A stretch of 64,000 nucleotides of DNA, taken from Makana argininalis_B. Its GTDB lineage: Bacteria; Pseudomonadota; Gammaproteobacteria; Enterobacterales; Enterobacteriaceae. The DNA is taken from the NCBI GenBank assembly GCA_044442785.1, contig JBISJT010000001.1:1-64000 (forward strand), in the 5' to 3' direction. Numbering within the stretch: the first letter of the stretch is position 1; every line of letters starts with the position of its first letter. The position numbers and the translations under genes were made by a program. Below, one piece after another: positions 18,089 to 28,030 of this stretch. A model generated the notes under the pieces. The model was not told the DNA's origin. It was given only the letters and a program-made list of their open reading frames with translations, and searched no databases.

Positions 18089-19468
18089 ATGTTAAAAATA
18101 TTTAATACTAAAACAAAAAAAAAAGAAATATTTACACCTTTAAATAATAATATAGTTAATATATATGTGTGTGGAGTTACAGTATATGATGCATGTCATA
18201 TAGGTCATGGAAGAACATTTTTGATTTTTGATATTATAATTAGATATTTAATATACAAAGGTTATAAAGTTAATTACATTAGAAATATAACAGATATAGA
18301 AGATAAAATAATTTTAAAATCTATAAAATATAAAAAATCTTTTAAAATTATTTCAAATAATATGATTAATCAAATGAAAAAAGATTTTGATAAACTTAAA
18401 ATTATTAGACCGAATTATGAACCTAAAGTTACAGATTATATAAATTTAATTATTAAATTTATAAAAAAACTTTTAAATAAAAAAAATGCTTATATATCAA
18501 AAAATGGTGATGTTATTTTTAGTATAAAAACATATAAAAAATATGGTAAATTATCTAAACAAAATTTATTAAAATTAAACTCAAAACATAAAAATCTAAA
18601 TAATTTTTTTAAAAAAAATTATTTAGATTTTGTTTTATGGAAAATATGTAATAAAAAAGAACCAGGTTGGATTTCACCATGGGGTTATGGAAGACCAGGT
18701 TGGCATATTGAATGTTCATCTATTAAATTATTTCTAAAATATAATTTTGATATCAATGGAGGAGGTTCTGACTTAATATTTCCACATCATGAAAATGAAA
18801 TTACACAATATAATTGTATATGTAATAAAAAAAATATTGGAACATGGATACATACTGGTATTTTAATTACAAATAAAAAAAAAATGTCAAAATCAAAAGG
18901 TAATTTTTCTTATATTAAAGATATTATTAAAAAATATAATTATGAAATAATAAGATATTTTTTAATTTCTAATCATTATAGAAGTAAATTTTACTATACA
19001 GAAGAAAATATCAAACAATATAGTACATCACTTAAAAATTTATATTTTTCTTTAAAAGATACTAATACAAATTTAAGTAATAATTTATGTAAAAAATATA
19101 TATTACAATTTAATAAAGCAATGGATAATGATTTTAACATTCCTTCTGCATATTCAATTTTATTTAAAATATCAAATAAAATAAATAAATTAAAAAAAAA
19201 TAATTCCAAACATGTACACAAAATGGCTTCAACATTAAAAATGTTAGGAAATATATTAGGTTTATTAGAACAAGATCCTGATAATTTTTTAAAAAATAAA
19301 AATAATAAAAAATATAATAAATGTTATATATTAAAATTAATTAAAGAAAGAAATTTAGCACGTAAAAATAAAAAATGGTTTATTTCTGATAAAATTAGAA
19401 ATAAACTCTATGATATTGGTGTAATTTTAGAAGATGAAAAAGAAAAAACAAATTGGTATATTTTTTAA
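18089..19468 (+). CDS. cysS: Cysteinyl-tRNA synthetase
   Basis: Charges tRNA-Cys, whose gene is at 33799. The 459 residues match E. coli (461). Signatures: the N-terminal zinc cysteine in YVCGVTVYD, HIGH motif CHIGHGRT, the second zinc site in GWHIECSSI and HHENEITQ, and KMSKSKGNF. The C-terminal anticodon-binding part is lysine-rich. A 40-base gap separates it from the convergent grxD. Confidence 0.97.
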   Translation: MLKIFNTKTKKKEIFTPLNNNIVNIYVCGVTVYDACHIGHGRTFLIFDIIIRYLIYKGYKVNYIRNITDIEDKIILKSIKYKKSFKIISNNMINQMKKDFDKLKIIRPNYEPKVTDYINLIIKFIKKLLNKKNAYISKNGDVIFSIKTYKKYGKLSKQNLLKLNSKHKNLNNFFKKNYLDFVLWKICNKKEPGWISPWGYGRPGWHIECSSIKLFLKYNFDINGGGSDLIFPHHENEITQYNCICNKKNIGTWIHTGILITNKKKMSKSKGNFSYIKDIIKKYNYEIIRYFLISNHYRSKFYYTEENIKQYSTSLKNLYFSLKDTNTNLSNNLCKKYILQFNKAMDNDFNIPSAYSILFKISNKINKLKKNNSKHVHKMASTLKMLGNILGLLEQDPDNFLKNKNNKKYNKCYILKLIKERNLARKNKKWFISDKIRNKLYDIGVILEDEKEKTNWYIF

Positions 19469-19508
19469 TAAAATTTGTTTAAATTATTTTTTAAAAATTA
19501 AAATAAAA

Positions 19509-19817
19509 CTATTTTTTTAAAATTTTTTTTAAATTTCCATTTTTATATAAATCATATATTATATCAAATCCTCCTATAAGTTTATTATTAATCCAAATTT
19601 GAGGAAATGTTGGCCATTTAGAAAATATAGGTAATTCCAAATAAATATCATTATTTTCTAAAATATTAACATATTTAAAATTTATTCCAGAATAAATTAA
19701 ATAATTTAATGATTTGTCTGAAAATAAACACATTTTTGATTTTGGTGAACCTTTCATATAAATAATTATAAAATTATATTTTATTTGTTGTTTAATTTTT
19801 TTAATAATAGTATTCAA
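19509..19817 (-). CDS. grxD: Monothiol glutaredoxin GrxD
   Basis: Class II glutaredoxin that binds and delivers [2Fe-2S] clusters. The 102 residues are slightly shorter than E. coli GrxD (115). Conserved: YMKGSPK, the active-site cysteine C30, WPTFPQIW and LIGGFDI. The family signature CGFS is CLFS here, and GGCD is GGFD. The cluster-ligating cysteine remains, but the glycine-to-leucine change in the loop is unusual and may alter glutathione or cluster binding. Confidence 0.92.
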   Translation of the reverse strand: MNTIIKKIKQQIKYNFIIIYMKGSPKSKMCLFSDKSLNYLIYSGINFKYVNILENNDIYLELPIFSKWPTFPQIWINNKLIGGFDIIYDLYKNGNLKKILKK

Positions 19818-19948
19818 TTTAAAATCCTTTAATTTAATATTTTAAAAAATATTATATTAAATAAAAAATTAAAAACTTATTTAATATATATAAATATATA
19901 AATTACGTATTGATAATATATAATACATATTTTAAAATATAATTAAAA

Positions 19949-20022
19949 GGCCCTTTAGCTCAGATGGTTAGAGCGGGCGACTCATAATCGCTAGGTCACT
20001 GGTTCAAATCCGGTAAGGGCCA
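19949..20022 (+). tRNA. tRNA-Ile2 (CAT anticodon, lysidine-modified)
   Basis: Acceptor GGCCCTT/AAGGGCC, anticodon arm GGCGA CTCATAA TCGCT. The sequence resembles E. coli ileX, not elongator tRNA-Met (which begins GGCTACG). C34 would be converted to lysidine by TilS so that it reads AUA, a very frequent codon here. The tilS gene lies directly beyond on the opposite strand. CCA is not encoded. Confidence 0.88.
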
Positions 20023-20045
20023 TTAATATGATTTAATATAAAATA

Positions 20046-21479
20046 TTAAATTTTAATCCATGTAATTTCTAATTTTATTTTACAATTTATATTTAATCCT
20101 TTATTGGTGACAAATATACCAGGCGCAGTAATAAGATTATTATTATAAAATAACAATGGTATTCTATTCCTATACCATATAGGAATATTAAGATTTTTCC
20201 AAATTGTCTTCAAAAGAAGACCATGTTTATTACCTATTAAATATATTAATTTATCAAAACATGTAAATCTAATAGACATAAATTCATTAATTGATGGAGG
20301 TCTTACGATAGATATAAATTTTTTTTTTTGAAAAAAATTAAATTTTTTAAAATTCAATTTTTTTAAATTATTATTGAATTTGTAGTTTGTACATATAAAA
20401 TTTATACTTTTTTTAATTATACCTAAATTAAAAGGTAATATAATTAAATTATATTTATAATTCCAAAATAATAAAAAATTTTTAGATATAAAAATATTAA
20501 TATTGTTAATATAAATACGATTTTGAAACTTGATTACTTCTTTATTTTTATCAATTTTTATTTTTGCAAATGAATTATTTTTACTATTAATTATTTCTTG
20601 CCAAATAAAATATATTTTTTTAATAGAAGGCATCTTTATTTTAGCATTTATAAACCATTTTCTTAATAAAGCAAATACTTTCATTATATTCATTTGTAGT
20701 AATTTAACAAAAATTATTGATCCATCAATTTGAATTATTTTATTATAATCTTCTTTAATAAGATTATTAATTAAATTTTCTTGAAAATAACAAAGTTTAG
20801 AACTTCTATTTGATGTAAAATAAAATGAAGGCCATCTTCTTTTAAGAATAGGTAATATTTTTAAACGTATAAAATTACGATCAAATTTAATTTCATTATT
20901 ACTTGTATCATTTAACCATTTTAAATTATAATGCAAAGCATAATTATTTACTTTGTCTCGAGATATATTGATCATTGGTCTTATCAAAAAACTTTTATTA
21001 AATTTGGAATACATTGATATTCCTGAAATACCAGTAGGTCCACTTCCCCGTTTTATAGATAAAAATAAAGTTTCAATTTGATCATACATATGATGAGCTG
21101 TAAGTAATACTTCATTTTGTAACATATTTTTATATATAGTATTATATCTAGCTTTTCTAAATGAAGCTTCCACCCCTCCTGAAATATTATTAATAGTAAT
21201 TTTATCAGTAATAAATTTAATATCACGTTTTTTACATTCTTTATAACAATGATTTAAAAAAATATCATTATTATTATTTATATTATGTTGAATATAAATA
21301 GCTCTAATATTTATTTTTTTTTTTTTTTTATATTTATTATTTAAATTCATATAATGAAGAATATCTAATAAAACTGTTGAATCCATTCCCCCACTAAAAG
21401 AAAGTAACATATTTTTAAAATTTTTTATATTATTAATTACTTTATTCCTTAAAAGGATATAATTATTTAATTTATTCAT
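20046..21479 (-). CDS. tilS: tRNA(Ile)-lysidine synthetase
   Basis: Attaches lysine to C34 of tRNA-Ile(CAU), changing its charging from Met to Ile and its reading from AUG to AUA. The 477-residue protein (E. coli 432) has the N-terminal PP-loop SFSGGMDSTVLLD, the HHMYDQIETL and FIRLKILP-type segments (NFIRLKILPIL), and a C-terminal domain (about 380-477). It is stretched by lysine/asparagine/isoleucine-rich insertions. It converges on its own substrate, tRNA-Ile(CAT), only 23 bases away. Confidence 0.95.
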   Translation of the reverse strand: MNKLNNYILLRNKVINNIKNFKNMLLSFSGGMDSTVLLDILHYMNLNNKYKKKKKINIRAIYIQHNINNNNDIFLNHCYKECKKRDIKFITDKITINNISGGVEASFRKARYNTIYKNMLQNEVLLTAHHMYDQIETLFLSIKRGSGPTGISGISMYSKFNKSFLIRPMINISRDKVNNYALHYNLKWLNDTSNNEIKFDRNFIRLKILPILKRRWPSFYFTSNRSSKLCYFQENLINNLIKEDYNKIIQIDGSIIFVKLLQMNIMKVFALLRKWFINAKIKMPSIKKIYFIWQEIINSKNNSFAKIKIDKNKEVIKFQNRIYINNINIFISKNFLLFWNYKYNLIILPFNLGIIKKSINFICTNYKFNNNLKKLNFKKFNFFQKKKFISIVRPPSINEFMSIRFTCFDKLIYLIGNKHGLLLKTIWKNLNIPIWYRNRIPLLFYNNNLITAPGIFVTNKGLNINCKIKLEITWIKI

Positions 21480-21513
21480 ATTTTTTTTTATTAATTTTTT
21501 ATAAATTGAATTA

Positions 21514-22929
21514 TTATAAAATTGGACTTAAAAAATAAGATATTAATTCAATTATTTTTTTCCAATATGGTCTTTTATACCAAATATTAGATTTTATAAT
21601 TTGAGAATTAGAAAAATAATATTTTTGTATTTTATATAAATTTTTAATAAAACTTATATCTTTAATTAACATAATTGTTTCAAAATTTAATAATAAACTT
21701 CTAATATCTAAATTTACAGTTCCAATTAAACTAATTTTTTTATCTACAATAATACTTTTTGTATGTATAAAATCATAATTAAATTGATATATTGAAACAC
21801 CAGATTTTAATAATTTTTCAAAAAAATAATTACTACTCCATTTTATTAACATAGAATCATAATTTAATGGTAATATAATTCGAACATCTATACCTATTTG
21901 AGAAACAGTACAAAGAGCATTAATTATTTCATTTGTTGGTATAAAATATGGAGTTGTTATAAATATAATTTTTTTAGCAGAATAAATATATTTTAATAAT
22001 GTTTTATGTATTGAATTGTCTGAAAAATCAGGATATGAAGTAATTAATTGAATTATATTAGATGAAGAATATCTAAAAGGTGAAATACTAAAATCATAAT
22101 TAAAAGATAAAATATCTTCATTTGTTTCTATCTTCCAATCTAAAGAAAATATAATACTTATTGCTTTTGAAACTACACCCTCCATTCTAACCATTATATC
22201 AATTAATTTTCCAAATATATTTTTTTTTTTAAAAAATTTAGGATCTATCATATTCATACTTCCAATATAAGAAATATCATTATCAATGATAATAATTTTT
22301 CTATGTTGTCTTATATCACATCTTTTTAAAAAAAAGTTAAAAATATTAATATTTAGAGCTTTAATTATATAAATTCCTGAAAATTTCATTTTTAAAAAAT
22401 AATAACTGTTTAAAAAATTAACACTACCAATATAATCAATAATTAAACGACATTTTACACCTCTATTGGCAGCAAATATTAAAGCTTCTGATATTTTATT
22501 AACTAAACCTCCTTCTTTCCAAATATAAAATATCATTTCAATATTTTTTTTAGCCATATTTATATCTATTATTAAAGATTTTAATATATAACTAGAATTA
22601 GTAATTAAATTTAATTTATTAAATTTAAATGAACTTACCCCTTTAATATTTTTAGATAATTTAAATATATAAATATATTTTTTTTTAATTTTATTAATTT
22701 TTTTAAAATAAAATCTTATTCTGTAATTTATTATAATTCCTAATTTTAATTCTCCAAATAAAATGAAGTAAATAATTCCTAAAATGGGTAAAAAATAAAA
22801 AATCACAATAAATAATATAAAATAATTTAATGGACGACTTTTTATTATTATTTTAAATAAAATTATAAAAATTAAAAATAAATAAAAAAAAATAAATATT
22901 TTATTTATTAAATTTAAAAATATTTTCAT
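21514..22929 (-). CDS. clsA: Cardiolipin synthase
   Basis: Condenses two phosphatidylglycerol molecules to cardiolipin at the inner membrane. The 471 residues match ClsA (486). Two N-terminal hydrophobic helices (about 8-29 and 33-57) are followed by a phospholipase D fold with two HKD motifs: HRKIIIIDNDISYIGSMN and HTKSIIVDKKISLIGTVNLD. Length and the N-terminal membrane helices favour ClsA over ClsB or ClsC. It may be cotranscribed with tilS, 34 bases downstream. Confidence 0.93.
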   Translation of the reverse strand: MKIFLNLINKIFIFFYLFLIFIILFKIIIKSRPLNYFILFIVIFYFLPILGIIYFILFGELKLGIIINYRIRFYFKKINKIKKKYIYIFKLSKNIKGVSSFKFNKLNLITNSSYILKSLIIDINMAKKNIEMIFYIWKEGGLVNKISEALIFAANRGVKCRLIIDYIGSVNFLNSYYFLKMKFSGIYIIKALNINIFNFFLKRCDIRQHRKIIIIDNDISYIGSMNMIDPKFFKKKNIFGKLIDIMVRMEGVVSKAISIIFSLDWKIETNEDILSFNYDFSISPFRYSSSNIIQLITSYPDFSDNSIHKTLLKYIYSAKKIIFITTPYFIPTNEIINALCTVSQIGIDVRIILPLNYDSMLIKWSSNYFFEKLLKSGVSIYQFNYDFIHTKSIIVDKKISLIGTVNLDIRSLLLNFETIMLIKDISFIKNLYKIQKYYFSNSQIIKSNIWYKRPYWKKIIELISYFLSPIL

Positions 22930-23048
22930 ATTATTAAAATATATAAACTTTTTAAAAAAAAAATTTAATTTATATATTTTAATAATAATTAAAAATATTT
23001 TAAATATTATTAAAATATATAAATTTTATTTATTATAAAATTTTAAAT

Positions 23049-24431
23049 TTATTTACCTATACAAAATTTAGAAAAAATATCTTTAATTAAATTATTAGAT
23101 TTAAATTTTCCTAAAATATTATTTAAATATTTATTAGATAACATAAGCTCTTCTGCAATTAATTCATATGAATCATTATTTATGATAAGATTTTTACAAT
23201 TTAATAAACAATTATAACTTTTTTCTAATAATTTTAAATGCCTTCTTCTAGATATAAAAATACCTTCATCATTTGTATTATTGATTAATATTTTTTTTAA
23301 ATGATTTCTTAGAATATTAATTCCTAATTCAAAATTATATTTAGTCGATAAATTAATAATTTTGTAATTTTCATTATTAATTTTTTTATTTTTAATACAT
23401 ATTTTCTTTTTATTTATATCTGATTTATTAAATATAATTGTTATTTGATTATTATATTTAATAATTTTTTTTATTTTTTTAAATATTTTATTTTTACTTA
23501 TATTGATTTTTTTATTATTATCATATAATAATAATATATGATTTGCATTTTGTATTTCATTCCAAGTTTTATTAATTCCTATTTTTTCTATTTTATTTTT
23601 AGTATATCTTATTCCAGCTGTATCAATTAAATTAATTACTATGTCATCAATCTTAATATATTCATGAATTATATCTCTTGTTGTTCCTTTTATGTTCGTA
23701 ACTATGGATATTTCTTTTTTAGACAATAAATTAAATAAACTAGATTTTCCAACATTACTTTCTCCTACTATTACTATATTCATTCCTTCTCTTAAGAGAA
23801 TTCCATTTTTAGATTCACTTTTTAATTTATTGAGTAAAGATATTAAATTATCAATATTATCTTTAATTTCATTTGTATTAACAATATCAATATTATGATC
23901 TGAAAAATTTATTGAAGCTTCTATTTTTATTCTTAATTTATTTATAATATTTATTATATCTTTAATATATAAAGAAAAATCACCTTTAATAGAATTAATA
24001 GCACATTTAACAGCTCTAATTGAATTAGAGTGAATTAGATCATATATAGCTTCAGCTTGAATTAAATCAATTTTTCCATTTATAAAAGCTCTTTCAGAAA
24101 ATTCTCCAGGATTAGCAATACGAATACCTTTTATAGATATGATACATTTTAATAACATATCTAGAACTATTTGACCACCATGCCCTTGAAGTTCTAAAAT
24201 ATCTTCTCCTGTATAAGAATTAGGTTTAGAAAAAAAAATAGCAATTCCTTTATCAATTAATTGACCATTTAAATTATAAAAAGATAAATATTCAGCTAAT
24301 CTATTAGATGGAATTTTTTTTAAAATGAAAAGTGATGCTTTTTTAGTTAAATTTCCAGAAATTCTTATAATACCTATACTTCCATTTCCTGGAGGTGTTG
24401 CAAAAGCAGCTATAGTATCTAAATTTTTCAA
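23049..24431 (-). CDS. mnmE: tRNA modification GTPase MnmE
   Basis: With MnmG it installs the carboxymethylaminomethyl group at wobble U34. The 460 residues match E. coli (454): an N-terminal folate-binding domain (PPGNGSIGIIRISG), a helical domain, a G domain with GESNVGKSSLFN, DTAG and NKSD, and the C-terminal catalytic-cysteine motif ending CIGK. mnmG is not in the window. It leads the yidC-rnpA-rpmH neighbourhood as in enterobacteria. Confidence 0.97.
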   Translation of the reverse strand: MKNLDTIAAFATPPGNGSIGIIRISGNLTKKASLFILKKIPSNRLAEYLSFYNLNGQLIDKGIAIFFSKPNSYTGEDILELQGHGGQIVLDMLLKCIISIKGIRIANPGEFSERAFINGKIDLIQAEAIYDLIHSNSIRAVKCAINSIKGDFSLYIKDIINIINKLRIKIEASINFSDHNIDIVNTNEIKDNIDNLISLLNKLKSESKNGILLREGMNIVIVGESNVGKSSLFNLLSKKEISIVTNIKGTTRDIIHEYIKIDDIVINLIDTAGIRYTKNKIEKIGINKTWNEIQNANHILLLYDNNKKINISKNKIFKKIKKIIKYNNQITIIFNKSDINKKKICIKNKKINNENYKIINLSTKYNFELGINILRNHLKKILINNTNDEGIFISRRRHLKLLEKSYNCLLNCKNLIINNDSYELIAEELMLSNKYLNNILGKFKSNNLIKDIFSKFCIGK

Positions 24432-24512
24432 TTTTATTTTCCTATATTATTTAAATAATGAAATCAATTATTTTGATTAAATTAAATATTTTAAAAAATA
24501 AATTTAAAAAAT

Positions 24513-26114
24513 TTATTTTTTAATAAAAAATTTATTAATAAATTTTTGTTGTAAAATGGTTAATAGATTATTAATAATATAATAAATAATTAAACCAGAA
24601 GGAAGGCATAAAAAAAATATTGTAAAAATTATAGGAATTAAATTTAAATTTTGATTTTTATTTAAATCATAATTTTTATTAGGATATGTTTTTTGCACAA
24701 AAAAACTAGTAATTCCCATGAATATAGGAAGAATATAATAAGGATCATATGATGATAAATCTTTTATCCAAAAGATAAAATTAGCATGTCTTAATTCAAT
24801 AGAATATATTATCATATAATATAAAGATAGAAAAATAGGCATTTGAATTATAATTGATAAAAATCCTCCAAATGGGTTTATTTTTGCTTTTTTATACAAT
24901 TTAATTATATTTTTTCTTTTCTCATTTTTTTTATTTTTAAATTTTTTATTAATTTTATTTATTTTAGGTTGTAATAAATTCATTTTTGTAATATATGTAT
25001 ATTGAATTTTATTAATTGGATATAAAATTGCACGAATTATAAAAGTAATTATTATTAAAGAAATTCCATAATTATTTGTATGTTTATTAATTAATTTTAA
25101 TGTATTTAATAAAAACTTAGATATAAACCAAAAACGACCATAATCAACCGTTAATCCTAAATTTTTAGATATAAAAGACATTTTATCAATAAATTTAGGA
25201 CCAATCCATAAAAATGAATTAAATGTTTGTTTTTTTCCAGAATTTATAATAAAATTATCTGATTTATAACCTATATAAGCATTACCATTTATTGAATTTC
25301 TTGTATAAAATATTTTATTACCTTTTATTTTTGGTATCCAACATGAAGCAAAATATCTTTGCATCATTGTTATCCATCCATTTTTTGTTTTTAATAAAAG
25401 ATTAGATTTTTTAATATCATCAAAACTATATTTTTTAAATTTAAATTTATCTGTAGAAAATGATGAACCTCTGTAAAGATTAAAATTACATTTTTCGATA
25501 TTATTTTTATTCTTTTTTTTTTTATTTATAGTTTGTTTTAATTGAGATATTAATTTAATTGTAATTTTTTTTTTACTTAAATTTTTTATAAAGTAATTTA
25601 CATTTATTAAGAATTTATTTCTGTGAAAAATAAATATTTTTTTATATAAAACTCCATTTTTAGATATATAAATCATAGGTACTGTTATTTTATTTTTAAA
25701 TTTATTTAATTTATAAAAATTACTAATTGTTTTATAAAAAGGTCTATTATTAGATAGATTATCTATTCCATTTTGTCCTATTAGTCCACTTTGTGCTTTA
25801 TATGTAAAAAATTTATATTGTTTTAATAAATTAAAAGGTTTTAGTGATTTTATTTTTTTAGGATATGATAACAATGATGCTTTTTCAACATCTCCTCCAA
25901 ATTTATTGATTTTAATTAAAAGTACATCTGTTTTAATAATAACAAATTGTTTGTTTTTTGAAAAATAATTTTTTTTATTTTTAATATAAATATTGTTAAT
26001 AACATTATTATTGATAATATTTGATTTGAATTTATAATTGTAATTATAGTATTTAAAAAAAAATAAAAAAAAAAATAATATCGAAATTATAATAAAATAT
26101 TTTTTAAAATTCAT
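24513..26114 (-). CDS. yidC: Membrane protein insertase YidC
   Basis: Inserts and folds inner-membrane proteins, alone or with Sec. The 533 residues match E. coli (548): an N-terminal membrane anchor (about 6-24), a large periplasmic domain, then the conserved five-helix core (about 335-525) with NPFGGFLSIIIQMPIFLSLYY near its centre. It likely handles CyoA and other membrane subunits. The small yidD gene usually found between yidC and rnpA is absent: only 37 bases separate them. Confidence 0.96.
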   Translation of the reverse strand: MNFKKYFIIISILFFFLFFFKYYNYNYKFKSNIINNNVINNIYIKNKKNYFSKNKQFVIIKTDVLLIKINKFGGDVEKASLLSYPKKIKSLKPFNLLKQYKFFTYKAQSGLIGQNGIDNLSNNRPFYKTISNFYKLNKFKNKITVPMIYISKNGVLYKKIFIFHRNKFLINVNYFIKNLSKKKITIKLISQLKQTINKKKKNKNNIEKCNFNLYRGSSFSTDKFKFKKYSFDDIKKSNLLLKTKNGWITMMQRYFASCWIPKIKGNKIFYTRNSINGNAYIGYKSDNFIINSGKKQTFNSFLWIGPKFIDKMSFISKNLGLTVDYGRFWFISKFLLNTLKLINKHTNNYGISLIIITFIIRAILYPINKIQYTYITKMNLLQPKINKINKKFKNKKNEKRKNIIKLYKKAKINPFGGFLSIIIQMPIFLSLYYMIIYSIELRHANFIFWIKDLSSYDPYYILPIFMGITSFFVQKTYPNKNYDLNKNQNLNLIPIIFTIFFLCLPSGLIIYYIINNLLTILQQKFINKFFIKK

Positions 26115-26151
26115 ATTTATGTTCTCTGTAATTAATAATTATAATTATTTT

Positions 26152-26502
26152 TTATTTTCTTTTTTTAAAATGAATCCATATTTTATTCATTAATGTTTTA
26201 ATATCATTATTTTTAAAAATAGATATTTTTTTTTTAATTATTAGTAATATATCTATATATTGTAAATAATTTTTATTGATTCTAAAATTTTCACGTATTA
26301 ATCTTTTTATTTTATTTCTTTTGTATGACATTTTTATTTGTTTTTTTGATATTAAAAAGCCAATACGGGGGTAATTTAATTTATTATACTTACTTAATAT
26401 TTTTATATAAATTGTATTATATATTTTAGGTTTTTTATGAACAGAATAAAAATTTTTTAATTTAATTAAACGAAATTTTTTATTAAAATTAAAATTATGC
26501 AA
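26152..26502 (-). CDS. rnpA: Ribonuclease P protein component
   Basis: Protein cofactor of RNase P, which cuts tRNA 5' leaders. The 116 residues (E. coli 119) are very basic and carry the RNR-type signature in KMSYKRNKIKRLIREN. The start is TTG, two bases after the rpmH stop codon, indicating translational coupling. The RNA subunit gene rnpB was not found in this window. Confidence 0.92.
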   Translation of the reverse strand: MHNFNFNKKFRLIKLKNFYSVHKKPKIYNTIYIKILSKYNKLNYPRIGFLISKKQIKMSYKRNKIKRLIRENFRINKNYLQYIDILLIIKKKISIFKNNDIKTLMNKIWIHFKKRK

Positions 26503-26504
26503 AA

Positions 26505-26663
26505 TTATTTTCTATATTTATTTTCACAAGAAACCGTTAATTTTATTCTTTTTTTTAAACGACGACGTGATAATATTTTTCTACCTCCATTTGTAGACAT
26601 TCTGGAACGAAAACCATGTCTACGATTTCTCTTTAATCTTGATGGTTGAAATGTTCTTTTCAT
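26505..26663 (-). CDS. rpmH: 50S ribosomal protein L34
   Basis: Translating the minus strand from the ATG at 26663 gives 52 residues beginning MKRTFQPSRLKRNRRHGF, unmistakable L34, followed by RSRMSTNGGRKILSRRRLK. The family protein usually ends shortly after LTVS (46 residues in E. coli). Here a short tail CENKYRK follows and brings the stop to within two bases of rnpA. Confidence 0.96.
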   Translation of the reverse strand: MKRTFQPSRLKRNRRHGFRSRMSTNGGRKILSRRRLKKRIKLTVSCENKYRK

Positions 26664-26833
26664 TTATATTTACCAATATTTAAATTTAAAATATTAATAT
26701 TATTAATATAATAAAATATTTAATATATTAAATCAAAAAAATTATATTTTTAATATATAATTTAATATTATTTAATATATTTTTTAAAATTATATTAATA
26801 TTTTAAAATTAAAATAAAAATAATTTTATTATT
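26664..26833. other. Divergent rpmH / dnaN spacer lacking dnaA
   Basis: In E. coli dnaA lies between rpmH and dnaN. Here only 170 AT-rich bases separate them. I see no dnaA remnant and no DnaA box of the TTATCCACA type on either strand. Confidence 0.8.
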
Positions 26834-27934
26834 ATGAAATTTATTGTCGAACGTAATGTTCTATTAACACCTTTACAACAAGTAATTAAACCTTTAAATA
26901 ATAAATCTAAACTACCTATATTAAATAATATATTATTGAAAGTGGAAAAAAATTATTTAATTTTAACAGGAACTGATTTGGATATAGAAATTTCTGTAAG
27001 TGTAAATTTAAAAAAAGTTTATATAATTGGATCTATTACTGTTCCAGCGTTAAAATTTTATGATATTTTTAAAAAGTTACCGAATAAATCTGAAATTAAA
27101 ATTAAAAATAAAAAAGACTTATTAAAAATTAAATATAAAAATATTGTTTATTATCTTTCTACTATTCCTTCTGATAATTTTCCAATAATAAAATTTATAA
27201 AATCAAAAGTAGAATTACAGTTAAATCAATCAAATTTTAAAAAATTAATTGAATCAATTAATTTTTCAATGGCTAATCAAGATGTACGTTATTATTTAAA
27301 TGGAATGTTATTTGAAATTAAAGATAATTATTTTAATATGGTTTCAACAGATGGTCATCGTCTATCTTTATCATCATATTTAATTAAAAAAAAAATACCT
27401 TTTAATTCTTCTATAATACCTAGAAAGGGAATAATAGTTTTATATAGATTATTAGATAATAACAATATTTTATTAAATATTAATATAGGAGAAAATCATA
27501 TTCAAGTAAAAAGAGATAATTATACTTTTGTTTCAAAAAAAATAGATGGAAATTTTCCAGATTATAAATCAGTGATACCTAAAAACTATAATAAAAAAAT
27601 AATAATAAATAATAAATTATTTCAACAAGCTTTATCACGTGCTTTAATTATATCTAACGAAAAATTTAATATAGTTAATTTTATATTTACAAACAATAAA
27701 CTTATAATAAATACAAATAATTCATTACAAGAACAATCTGAAGAAATTATTGAAATAATATATAATGGTAACGATATACGAATTAGTTTTAATGTTAATT
27801 ATATTCTAGATGTTCTCTATTCATTAAAATGTGAATTTATAAAAATATTTGTAATTGATGAAAAATCTTGTATTAAAATAGAAGATAATTTATCTTCTTT
27901 ATTTTGTTATGTTATTATGCCTATCATTTTATGA
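26834..27934 (+). CDS. dnaN: DNA polymerase III beta subunit (sliding clamp)
   Basis: Ring-shaped clamp that tethers DNA polymerase III to DNA. The 366 residues equal E. coli DnaN. The start MKFIVER and the end YVIMPIIL match the family, as do STDGHRLS and the GNFPDY segment. It is the only intact gene in the window whose stop codon is TGA; the others I checked end in TAA. recF, normally between dnaN and gyrB, is missing. Confidence 0.97.
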   Translation: MKFIVERNVLLTPLQQVIKPLNNKSKLPILNNILLKVEKNYLILTGTDLDIEISVSVNLKKVYIIGSITVPALKFYDIFKKLPNKSEIKIKNKKDLLKIKYKNIVYYLSTIPSDNFPIIKFIKSKVELQLNQSNFKKLIESINFSMANQDVRYYLNGMLFEIKDNYFNMVSTDGHRLSLSSYLIKKKIPFNSSIIPRKGIIVLYRLLDNNNILLNINIGENHIQVKRDNYTFVSKKIDGNFPDYKSVIPKNYNKKIIINNKLFQQALSRALIISNEKFNIVNFIFTNNKLIINTNNSLQEQSEEIIEIIYNGNDIRISFNVNYILDVLYSLKCEFIKIFVIDEKSCIKIEDNLSSLFCYVIMPIIL

Positions 27935-28030
27935 TTTTTAAAATAATATTTATATATTATATATTATTTTAAATTTATTAAAAATAAAATTTTTTAAAAA
28001 TTAATATTAAATTTAATTAAGGAAATTTTT

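Noticed and set aside
26664..26833. Candidate replication origin at the rpmH/dnaN gap.
   Set aside because: The location is classical, but no DnaA box or repeated motif is visible and dnaA itself is absent, so no feature can be supported.
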